This document shows, piece by piece, positions 49,714-56,865 of a stretch of DNA of 64,000 nucleotides (the first letter of the stretch is position 1; each line of letters starts with the position of its first letter). The position numbers and the translations under genes were made by a program. The notes under the pieces are model-generated. The model saw nothing but the letters and a program-made list of their open reading frames with translations. It did not search any database and had not been told where the DNA came from. This DNA comes from Pyxidicoccus sp. MSG2. Lineage in GTDB: Bacteria > Myxococcota > Myxococcia > Myxococcales > Myxococcaceae. Location: positions 1,550,001 through 1,614,000 of the forward strand of contig NZ_JAPNKC010000001.1 in NCBI RefSeq assembly GCF_026626705.1, given 5' to 3'.

Positions 49714-50431
49714 TTGAGACCCTCCTTGCATCCGTCGGGGAAGGAGGCAGTTCCTCCTCCTCGTTCAAAAGTTCCTTGAGCCGGTCAATGGCGCGCGCAT
49801 GCAGCCGCGACGCCCAGCTCTTCGACTGCCCAATTTCCGCCCCGGCCTCTTCCAGCGTCCTGCCCTGGAAGTAGTAGCCCTGAAGAAGCTTCTTCTCCTT
49901 CTCCGGGAGCTTCTCTATCGCCGCCCGCACCCGATTCTTCGTCTGCTCCAGCTCCATCCGTACATCCACCGGCAGCGACTCGTCGCTGTAGCCCGCCGTG
50001 TCCGCCCCTTCCATGCTCGACGCGAACACCATCGCGAGCCCGGCCACCGCATCCGAGATGTCATTGACATCATCGTCGAATGAGCTGCCCCGGTTGCTTG
50101 TCCCCGACTCGCGGTCGGCGAGGTTGCCCAGGTATGCCGCCGCCCGTTCCCCCGCGAACGCCGTCCGCGCGTCCGAGCCCCGCAACACCCCCATCTTCCT
50201 CAGCCCGTCGAAGATGGCACCTTTGATGCGGTAGTGCGCGAAGGTAAGGAAGTTGGCTCCCACCTTCGGGTCGAACCGCTCCGCGGCCTCCAGCAGCCCT
50301 ATCTGCCCGTAGGCCACCAGCTCATCGAGCTCGAGCTGGGCGTTGAACTGCTTGCGGACGGTCGCCGCCAGCGAGCGCACGTAGGGCCCGTACTTCTCGA
50401 GGATGACCTTCCTGTCGTCGCCCAGAGCCAA
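49595..50431 (-). CDS. Sigma28 (FliA/WhiG)-like RNA polymerase sigma factor
   Basis: 278 aa, TTG start 7 bases after the upstream stop. Region 2 is at about 8-85 (YGQIGLLEAAERFDPKVGAN, FLTFAHYRIKGAIFDGLRKM) and region 4 at about 180-235 (LPEKEKKLLQGYYFQGRTLE, EIGQSKSWASRLHARAIDRL). Between them is an unusually acidic insert (about 115-150). The last 40 residues are Gly/Arg-rich with no sigma homology and lie over the start of the sctI-like gene. FliA-type sigmas read GCCGATAA-type -10 elements, which are present in this locus. Confidence 0.88.
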   Translation of the reverse strand: MALGDDRKVILEKYGPYVRSLAATVRKQFNAQLELDELVAYGQIGLLEAAERFDPKVGANFLTFAHYRIKGAIFDGLRKMGVLRGSDARTAFAGERAAAYLGNLADRESGTSNRGSSFDDDVNDISDAVAGLAMVFASSMEGADTAGYSDESLPVDVRMELEQTKNRVRAAIEKLPEKEKKLLQGYYFQGRTLEEAGAEIGQSKSWASRLHARAIDRLKELLNEEEELPPSPTDARRVSNGGSDDRGLRGTGGAAKAAGPGRPADEQAGRVEVRRSSR

Positions 50432-50438
50432 GCGCAGC

Positions 50439-50834
50439 TCACTCGGCCTTGGACCACAGCCGCTCGAGAACCTGGTTCAGCCGCGGATCATCCTGAAGCG
50501 CGTCCGTAATCTTGCTCGTGAGGGAGGAGGACTTCATGCGGAGCTTCTCCTTCAGGATTTCGGCGACGAGGGCCTTCGTCGCCTCTTCCTTGCTCTTGAA
50601 GCCCCCCTGCTTCAGCTTCCGGGCGATGGCCACCGCCTGCGCGGCGACCGGGTCCGCCGCCTGGGGGCCCTGGACATTGCTGGAGCCTACCAGACCCGAG
50701 GGCCCGACAAGAGACTCCGCCTTGTCCACCTTGCCGCCAAAGCTGGAGCCCGCCGCCGGCGCGGCGCCAGCAGCGCCCTTCGCGCCACCGGCACGCCCCT
50801 TCCCTCCCCCTCGTCCCACTCCACCGACAGCCAT
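50439..50834 (-). CDS. Protein of unknown function beside the sigma gene
   Basis: 131 aa from MAVGGVGRGGG (ATG at 50834). A Gly/Ala-rich disordered head to about 35 is followed by an acidic and basic helical C-terminal half (AVAIARKLKQGGFKSKEEAT, SLTSKITDALQDDPRLNQVL). Not recognised. In flagellar systems the neighbour of fliA is often the anti-sigma factor FlgM; the helical tail is vaguely similar in style but has no diagnostic match. It lies between the TPR gene and the sigma gene with short gaps (19 and 7 bases). Confidence 0.6.
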   Translation of the reverse strand: MAVGGVGRGGGKGRAGGAKGAAGAAPAAGSSFGGKVDKAESLVGPSGLVGSSNVQGPQAADPVAAQAVAIARKLKQGGFKSKEEATKALVAEILKEKLRMKSSSLTSKITDALQDDPRLNQVLERLWSKAE

Positions 50835-50853
50835 CGCCTTCTCCTCCCGTCGT

Positions 50854-51285
50854 CTACTTCTTCGCAGGAGGCAGGACACCCGCCTCCTTCGCCTGGATGA
50901 GCGACTGGGCCAGCTTCGCGCCATCACCGTCCGGCTCCAGGTCCATGGCCGCCTTCAGCTCCTTGAGAGCCTCCGGCACCTTTCCCATGAACAGTAGCGC
51001 CTCGCCCGCGTGGGCGCGAGGCAGCGCGGACTGCGGCGCCAGCCGCTGCGCCGAGCGGTAGGCCTGCAGCGCCTTGTCGTGGCGGCCCTGCGCGAACTCC
51101 AGCGCGCCCAGCCCCAGCTGCGGAACCTCGCTCTTCGGCATCAGCGCCGCGGCCCCGGCGAAGATCTCCCGAGCCTTGTCGAAGTGGCCCATGTCGAGCC
51201 ACAGGTAGCCGGCCTCCAGCAGGACCATGGCCTGCCGACGACCGACGGGGACGAGGCTGTTCGCAATCTCCGAGCTCTCCGCCAT
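50854..51285 (-). CDS. TPR protein, T3SS accessory
   Basis: 143 aa. Three TPR-like units at about 15-115 (MVLLEAGYLWLDMGHFDKAR, LGALEFAQGRHDKALQAYRS, HAGEALLFMGKVPEALKELK). It is shorter and less LcrH-like than the chaperones near 32 kb; it could be related to the SctG/HrpB1 type. It lies between two unknown genes at the 5' end of the main secretion operon. Confidence 0.65.
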   Translation of the reverse strand: MAESSEIANSLVPVGRRQAMVLLEAGYLWLDMGHFDKAREIFAGAAALMPKSEVPQLGLGALEFAQGRHDKALQAYRSAQRLAPQSALPRAHAGEALLFMGKVPEALKELKAAMDLEPDGDGAKLAQSLIQAKEAGVLPPAKK

Positions 51286-51367
51286 GGACTTCGCTCTTCC
51301 TTTCCGCGTCCGGCGGGGACGGGAGCGGCGCCGCTCCCCTCCCTGCCGTCCTGGTGCCCGCCAAAGA

Positions 51368-51931
51368 CTAGCGGACGTTGCCGATGGAGTTCTTGATGCA
51401 ATCGTGCCGCGACTTCATCACGTTGGAAATCGCGGTGAAGGTCTGCGACTCCTGCTGGATGGCGGCCTGCAGGTTGAGGAGCTTGCTGTTCTCCTCGGCC
51501 ATCTTGTTCAGCGAGAAGTTGCCGTTCACGGTGTCCGTGGCGCTCGCGCCGCCGCTCGCGCCCACCGACGGCGTGCCGGCCAGGCCACCCGCCGCGCCAC
51601 CGCCGACGCCGGCGACGCCGGACATCATCGAGGCCGAGCCGCCACCCATCGGCGCCACCGCCGTGCCCATGACACCGGCGTACGGCGCGCCGGCCATGCC
51701 GGAGCCGCTGGTGCTGGAGAAGGTGTGCATGGACGAGACCGCGGCGGAGACAATCGAACCGCCCGGGAGCATGCCCGCCATCGCGCCGACGCCCGTGCCC
51801 ACAGCGCTCGCCGCGCTGTTGAGGCCGTTCTGCAGCCGCGCTCCAAAGCCCGTCTGCGGCGTCTGCCGCGACGTGGTCATGTTGGTCGAGAGACGCACGT
51901 TCGGGCCCATCATGTTGTCGATCTTCGCCAT
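51368..51931 (-). CDS. Gly/Ala-rich protein with needle-like C-terminus, first gene of the main operon
   Basis: 187 aa. No classical signal peptide. A polar head (about 1-30) is followed by a long Gly/Ala/Ser/Val-rich hydrophobic stretch (about 35-140). The final 45 residues are helical: ENSKLLNLQAAIQQESQTFT, then ISNVMKSRHDCIKNSIGNVR. This end resembles that of the 75-aa needle-like proteins (QQE, then SN, K and IGN near the same places). It has the best sigma28-type promoter of the locus upstream. Perhaps a rod, tip or translocator-like substrate. Confidence 0.6.
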   Translation of the reverse strand: MAKIDNMMGPNVRLSTNMTTSRQTPQTGFGARLQNGLNSAASAVGTGVGAMAGMLPGGSIVSAAVSSMHTFSSTSGSGMAGAPYAGVMGTAVAPMGGGSASMMSGVAGVGGGAAGGLAGTPSVGASGGASATDTVNGNFSLNKMAEENSKLLNLQAAIQQESQTFTAISNVMKSRHDCIKNSIGNVR

Positions 51932-52001
51932 TGCTTCCTCCAGGCGCTGCCGCCAGCGAAAAGGGTAGAGATCCCCGATGTTCCGGATGCTCTCCTACTG
52001 A

Positions 52002-52028
52002 TTATCGGCCCAGGGGCCCGGCGGTTTC
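52002..52028 (-). promoter_or_regulatory. Sigma28-type promoter of the main secretion operon
   Basis: Minus strand: GAAA at 52028-52025, a 15-base spacer, GCCGATAA at 52009-52002. Compare the flagellar consensus TAAA-N15-GCCGATAA; the -10 is exact. It stands 71 bases before the ATG at 51931. Confidence 0.7.
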
Positions 52029-52082
52029 CTGATCCACCCAAATAAAGCGGGGCGGCTTGAAAACCCCCGTCATTCCAAGCGC

Positions 52083-52364
52083 TTAGCGCCGCCCCTTGCC
52101 GCCCTTGGCCTCGGCGAGAAGCCGCTCGCGGGTCTCCACCAGCAGCTCCAGCAGCTCCTCCGTGTGGGCAACGGCGGCCTGCACCTTCTTGCCCTGCTCC
52201 ACCTTGGGGCCCTTGAGCTCGGCGAGGCCGGCCTTCACGGGGGCGAAGAAGGCGCGCACCTCCTCCGCCGGGGTCGCCTCGAGCAGGGACTCGACAGCGG
52301 GATAGGAGGGCGCGGGCAGCTCCTGGGCCGGCGCGGGCGTGGACGGCTTGGCGGACGGGGGCAT
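52083..52364 (-). CDS. Small helical protein of unknown function
   Basis: 93 aa from MPPSAKPS (ATG at 52364). A Pro/Ala-rich head to about 25 leads to helices (VESLLEATPAEEVRAFFAPV, KKVQAAVAHTEELLELLVET) and a basic end. Not recognised, and too short for a family call. It lies upstream of the main operon promoter, so it is transcribed separately. Confidence 0.5.
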   Translation of the reverse strand: MPPSAKPSTPAPAQELPAPSYPAVESLLEATPAEEVRAFFAPVKAGLAELKGPKVEQGKKVQAAVAHTEELLELLVETRERLLAEAKGGKGRR

Positions 52365-52626
52365 TGCGGCGGAAGTCTCCTGTCGGGCCAGCGGCCGGAC
52401 GGCCGATGGGCACTTGGAACGCGACGGTAGGGGAAAAGCCATGCCCCCTTCAAGCCGCCCCCCTTCTTCCAGTGGGGATGACACCCCACGTCCCACAGGC
52501 CGAGGAGGGAACGGGCACTCCAGCGGGCTGCCCCGCAAGCCCTGTCCCCTTCCACCAGCGCACCTAGGTTTTCCGCAACGGAGGGGCGCCGCAGGCCCTC
52601 CGCCGCACTCACACAGGAGAATCTCC

Positions 52627-53250
52627 ATGAAGAAGCTGGTTGGGGTTGTTGCAACCGTCGCCCTGTTCGGCTCGGGCGCCGCCTTCGCGCAGGACACCAC
52701 GAGCCCGCAGCAGGACAGCAGCATGCAGCAGGACAGCACCACGCAGAGCGACCCGGCCATCGGAGGTTCGGGCTCCACGAAGAGCGAACCGGCCATGGGT
52801 GGCGCCGGCACGGGCGGCACCATGGGCGGACAGAACGCCATGGGCCAGAAGGAGCTGACAGGCAAGGTCGTCAAGGCCGACTCGAAGACCATCTTCGTGG
52901 ACCTGCACGGCGCCGTGGTGCCGCTCAAGGTGGACAAGAGCACCCAGTTCAATGACCCGAGCCTCAAGAAGGCCAAGGACCTGCAGCCGGGCCAGGAGAT
53001 TCGCGCCAGCTACGAGGTGAAGGAGACGGAGAACGTCGCCAAGAGCATCTCCATGTCCGGCACCGGCGGCTCCGGGGACATGATGTCGCCCGACTCGTCC
53101 ATCAACGAGGGCACCGGCGGCTCGGGGATGGAGAAGGACAAGGACGTGGACATGAACACCGGCGGCTCCGGGGTGGAGGCGACGCCCCCGAGCGAGAACC
53201 TGGACAATGACCACGGCAGCACCATGAACCCCGACACCAACCCGAAGTAG
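52627..53250 (+). CDS. Small secreted protein with an OB/beta-like core
   Basis: 207 aa from the ATG at 52627 (MKKLVGVVATVALFGSGAAF; signal cleavage after AFA-Q). A Gln/Ser/Gly/Met-rich linker surrounds a small beta core at about 75-135 (LTGKVVKADSKTIFVDLHGA, PLKVDKSTQFNDPSLKKAKD). The Gly/Ser-rich C-terminus has repeated TGGSG units. Probably periplasmic; function unknown. A hairpin terminator follows at 53328. Confidence 0.72.
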   Translation: MKKLVGVVATVALFGSGAAFAQDTTSPQQDSSMQQDSTTQSDPAIGGSGSTKSEPAMGGAGTGGTMGGQNAMGQKELTGKVVKADSKTIFVDLHGAVVPLKVDKSTQFNDPSLKKAKDLQPGQEIRASYEVKETENVAKSISMSGTGGSGDMMSPDSSINEGTGGSGMEKDKDVDMNTGGSGVEATPPSENLDNDHGSTMNPDTNPK

Positions 53251-53327
53251 CCCCTGCCACGCACCTGCCACGGACACCTGCCCGTGACATTGCCGGCAGT
53301 GCCAACCCCCAGCAGCGGGGACTCGAA

Positions 53328-53356
53328 GGGCCCACGGCCAGAAAGGCCGCGGGCCC
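53328..53356 (+). terminator. Hairpin terminator after the secreted-protein gene
   Basis: GGGCCC (53328-53333) and GGCC pair with GGCC and GGGCCC (ending 53356), with one mismatch and a pyrimidine-rich run after. It lies 78 bases after the stop. Confidence 0.65.
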
Positions 53357-53402
53357 CTTCCCTTTCCCATGCAGCCGGGGTACGCCTTGGCCTGCGGGAT
53401 TC

Positions 53403-53430
53403 AGTTCGTTCAGTCTTGACTGAATGAACT
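53403..53430 (+). promoter_or_regulatory. Palindromic operator over a TTGACT -35 box
   Basis: AGTTCGTTCAGTC and GACTGAATGAACT form a 13-bp inverted repeat with one mismatch around a 2-base centre. TTGACT (53416-53421) lies at the centre and TACATG (53439-53444) follows at 17 bases, so the operator would cover the -35 region. Probable binding site of the GbsR/MarR-type regulator encoded next. Confidence 0.7.
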
Positions 53431-53513
53431 GAACGAATTACATGCCGGCGCGCCTTCCTGGGCCTGCTCGCGCGACTGGCGCGCGGCCCGGGTGGAAGGC
53501 ACGGAGGCCGGGC

Positions 53514-54011
53514 ATGACGGAGTTGGGCGCCGCGGAGCTGCGCTTCATCGAGGCGATGGCCCTGCACTTCGAGCGGCAGGGAGGCACGCGCATCGGCGGG
53601 CGCATCCACGCGCTGCTGATGCTGGCGGACGAGCCGCTGTCGCTCAAGCGCATCGCCGAGCTGCTCAAGGTGAGCGCCGCCTCCGTGTCCACCAACATCC
53701 GGGCCTGTACGGCCATGGGGCTGGTGGAGCCGGTCAGCGTGCCGGGCGACCGGCAGCACTACTACGTCATCAGTTCCGAGGGCTGGGAGAGCCGGCTGCA
53801 CACCGCGGAGGAGGCGATGAAGGCCTTCGTGCGGGTGTGCAGCAGCGCCCTCGCCGCGCCGCAACTCGCCGACAAGCCGCACCTGCGCGAGGCCGCGGCA
53901 TTCTGCGACTTCTACCTCACCGAGATGGCCGGCATCGCCGAGCGGTGGCGCGCGTCCCGCGCCGCCCGTCCCATCCGCGCTACCAAGGCTTCGAAAGGAC
54001 GCACCGCATGA
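53514..54011 (+). CDS. GbsR/MarR-type transcriptional regulator
   Basis: 165 aa from the ATG at 53514, with GGAGG eight bases before it. A winged helix is visible: GGTRIGGRIHALLMLADEPL, SLKRIAELLKVSAASVSTNI and GLVEPVSVPGDRQHYYV. This is the GbsR (osmosensing) subgroup pattern. The C-terminal helical part may sense a ligand or form a dimer. It overlaps the next gene by four bases, so it is first in an export operon and probably autoregulates through the palindrome upstream. Confidence 0.88.
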   Translation: MTELGAAELRFIEAMALHFERQGGTRIGGRIHALLMLADEPLSLKRIAELLKVSAASVSTNIRACTAMGLVEPVSVPGDRQHYYVISSEGWESRLHTAEEAMKAFVRVCSSALAAPQLADKPHLREAAAFCDFYLTEMAGIAERWRASRAARPIRATKASKGRTA

Positions 54012-54748
54012 ACCCCGCAGCGAAGTCCCCCATCGTCTCCATCACGAACGTGACCAAGGACTACAACCTGGGCAAGGTCGTCGTCCCGGCACTCCGGGGC
54101 GTGGACCTGCAGGTCCACCCGGGTGAGTTCATCTCCATCGCCGGGCCGTCCGGCAGCGGCAAGACGACGCTGCTCAACCTCATCGGCTGCGTGGACACCG
54201 CCACCACCGGCGTGGTCAGCGTCGCCGGGCAGGACACCAAGCAGCTCAGTGAGCGCCAGCTCACCGACCTGCGCCTGCACACCATCGGCTTCATCTTCCA
54301 GAGCTTCAACCTGGTGTCGGTGCTCACCGTCTTCCAGAACGTGGAGTTCCCCCTGCTGCTCCAGCGCAAGCTGGACAAGGCCCAGCGCCACGAGCGCGTC
54401 ATGCAGCTGCTGGAGCAGGTGGGCCTGGCCAGCCACGCGAAGCACCGCCCCAACGAGCTGTCCGGCGGCCAGCGCCAGCGCGTCGCCGTGGCGCGCGCGC
54501 TCGTCACCCGGCCCCAGCTGGTGCTCGCGGACGAGCCCACCGCCAACCTGGACTCGGTGACGGGCCAGCACATCATCGACCTGATGAAGGAGCTCAACCA
54601 GAAGGAGGGCACCACCTTCATCTTCTCCACCCACGACGCCAAGGTGATGAACCACGCGAACGCCGTGTGGCGCCTGGCGGACGGGAAGATTCTGGACCGG
54701 CTCAGCGCCGCCGAGGCGCAGCGGGCCATGGCCGCGGGGAGTCACTGA
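54008..54748 (+). CDS. ABC transporter ATP-binding protein (MacB/LolD type)
   Basis: 246 aa. Walker A GPSGSGKTTLLN, Q-loop FIFQSFNLV, signature LSGGQRQRVAVARAL, Walker B LVLADEPTANLDS and switch His in STHDAKV are all present. It belongs to the MacB/LolD class that works with FtsX-like permeases. It pairs with the next two genes; overlap with the regulator shows co-transcription. Confidence 0.95.
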   Translation: MNPAAKSPIVSITNVTKDYNLGKVVVPALRGVDLQVHPGEFISIAGPSGSGKTTLLNLIGCVDTATTGVVSVAGQDTKQLSERQLTDLRLHTIGFIFQSFNLVSVLTVFQNVEFPLLLQRKLDKAQRHERVMQLLEQVGLASHAKHRPNELSGGQRQRVAVARALVTRPQLVLADEPTANLDSVTGQHIIDLMKELNQKEGTTFIFSTHDAKVMNHANAVWRLADGKILDRLSAAEAQRAMAAGSH

Positions 54749-54749
54749 C

Positions 54750-56861
54750 ATGGGAGGGTACTTCCGGCTGCTGATGCAGGTGGCGTTCCGCAACCTGTTC
54801 ACCAGCATGATCAACCTGCTCATCGGCGGCATCATCTTCTTCGGCACCCTGCTCGTCGTGGTGGGCGGGGCGCTCCTGGACAGCATGGACAACGCCATGA
54901 GCCGCAGCATCGTCGGCAGCGTGGCGGGGCACATCCAGGTCTACTCGGACGAGTCCAAGGACGAGCTGGCCCTCTACGGCGGGATGAGCGGCGAGCCGGA
55001 CCTGGCGGCGCTCGACGACTTCAGCCGCATCAAGCCGGTGCTGGAGAAGCACCCCAACGTGAAGACGGTGGTGCCCATGGGCACCAGCGGCGCGCTCATC
55101 ACCTCCGGCAACACGGTGGACCTGACGCTCGCCCGCATGCGCGACCTCTACAAGCAGCGCGCGGAGAAGGGCGAGACGCCCGAGCTGAAGGCGAACATCG
55201 ACAGCGTCAAGGCGCACGTGCGGCAGATGGTGGCGCTCATCGAGGAGCAGAACGCCAAGAGCCGGGTGATGCTGAGCGAAGCCGCGCAGGACCCGGCCGA
55301 GGTGGAAGCCCTCGCCCGCGCCCGCACGGACGCCTTCTGGGACGCCTTCGACCAGGACTCGTTCGGCTCGCTGGAGTTCCTGGAGAACCGTATCGCCCCG
55401 CAGATTCCGGATGGGGACATGCTCGACATGCGCTACGCGGGCACGGACCTGGACGCCTTCCAGAGCACCTTCGACCGCATGGAGCTGGTGGATGGGCAGA
55501 TGGTGCCCCGGGGCAAGCGCGGCATGCTGCTGTCCAAGTTCTTCTACGAGAACGCCCTCAAGCTGAAGACGGCACTGCGGATGGACAACATCAAGCAGGA
55601 GCGGGACGTCAACCAGAAGCGCATCGCCACCGACCCGCAGATGCAGCGCTGGGTGAAGGAGAACCAGACGCAGACGCGCGAAATCCTCTTCCAGCTGGAC
55701 CCCATCAAGACGCGCCTGGCCGTCGAGCGGCTGCAGAAGTCCCTCGGCAGCCAGGAGCCGAAGCTGGAGAAGCTGCTGGTGGACTTCTTCGCCACGGACG
55801 ACGCCAACTTCGACACCCGCTACGCGCAGTTCTACTCGGACCTGGCGCCCCTGCTGGAGCTCTACCGCATCCGGATCGGGGACTACCTCACCATCAAGGC
55901 CTTCACGCGCACCGGCTACGTCCAGAGCGTCAACGTGAAGATCTGGGGCACCTACCGCTTCAAGGGCCTGGAGAAGTCCGCCATGGCCGGCGCCATCAAC
56001 CTGATGGACCTGATGTCCTTCCGGGATTTGTACGGCTACCTCACCGCCGACAAGAAGGAGGAGATCGCCGAGCTGCAGAAGCTGAACGCGGTCAAGGAGG
56101 TCGCCCGGGAGAATGCCGAGGAGGCCCTCTTCGGCGAGGACAGCGGCAACACGCTGGTGGCCAATGCCACCCCGGGGCTCATCGACGAGAAGGACTCCTT
56201 CGACGGCTCGCTGGGCTCGCTTCGCCGGGACGACCTGGCGGCGCGCGTCTACTCCCAGGAGGAAATCGAGAAGGGCGTGGCGCTCAGCGCGGCGGTGATG
56301 CTGAAGGACCCGGAGAAGCTCCAGCAGACGATGGCCGAGCTGAAGCAGTCGGCCACGGACGCGGGGCTGAAGCTGCGGGTGGTGTCCTGGCAGCAGGCGG
56401 CGGGCATCATCGGCCAGTTCGTGCTGATGGCGAAGCTGGTGCTCTACTTCGTGGTCTTCATCATCTTCGTGGTGGCGCTGGTCATCATCAACAACGCGAT
56501 GATGATGGCCACGCTGCAGCGGGTGCGCGAGGTGGGCACCATGCGGGCAATTGGAGCGCAGCGCTCCTTCGTGCTGGGAATGGTGCTGGTGGAGACGGTG
56601 CTCTTGGGGCTCGTCTTCGGCGCGGGCGGCGCGCTGGTGGGCAGCGGCATCATGGCCGCCCTGGGCATCGCCGGCATCCCCGCGGCCAACGAGTGGGCGT
56701 ACTTCTTCTTCTCCGGCCCGCGGCTCTACCCCACGCTGAGCGTGGGCAACCTGGTGGCGGCCTTCGTCATCGTCCTCGTCGTTTCGGCCATTTCCACCCT
56801 CTATCCCGCGTTCCTCGCGACGCGGGTCTCGCCCCTCAAGGCGATGCAGACGGACGAGTAA
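54750..56861 (+). CDS. FtsX-like ABC permease with large periplasmic insert
   Basis: 703 aa. A first transmembrane helix is at about 12-45 and three more near 550-690, with FtsX motifs (VREVGTMRAIGAQRSFVLGM, VSPLKAMQTDE at the end). Between them a periplasmic region of about 500 residues is much longer than in LolC/LolE or MacB, and is rich in charged helices. It starts two bases after the ATPase stop. It probably forms a heterodimeric permease with the next gene for a lipoprotein or envelope substrate. Confidence 0.88.
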   Translation: MGGYFRLLMQVAFRNLFTSMINLLIGGIIFFGTLLVVVGGALLDSMDNAMSRSIVGSVAGHIQVYSDESKDELALYGGMSGEPDLAALDDFSRIKPVLEKHPNVKTVVPMGTSGALITSGNTVDLTLARMRDLYKQRAEKGETPELKANIDSVKAHVRQMVALIEEQNAKSRVMLSEAAQDPAEVEALARARTDAFWDAFDQDSFGSLEFLENRIAPQIPDGDMLDMRYAGTDLDAFQSTFDRMELVDGQMVPRGKRGMLLSKFFYENALKLKTALRMDNIKQERDVNQKRIATDPQMQRWVKENQTQTREILFQLDPIKTRLAVERLQKSLGSQEPKLEKLLVDFFATDDANFDTRYAQFYSDLAPLLELYRIRIGDYLTIKAFTRTGYVQSVNVKIWGTYRFKGLEKSAMAGAINLMDLMSFRDLYGYLTADKKEEIAELQKLNAVKEVARENAEEALFGEDSGNTLVANATPGLIDEKDSFDGSLGSLRRDDLAARVYSQEEIEKGVALSAAVMLKDPEKLQQTMAELKQSATDAGLKLRVVSWQQAAGIIGQFVLMAKLVLYFVVFIIFVVALVIINNAMMMATLQRVREVGTMRAIGAQRSFVLGMVLVETVLLGLVFGAGGALVGSGIMAALGIAGIPAANEWAYFFFSGPRLYPTLSVGNLVAAFVIVLVVSAISTLYPAFLATRVSPLKAMQTDE

Positions 56862-56865
56862 CGAC

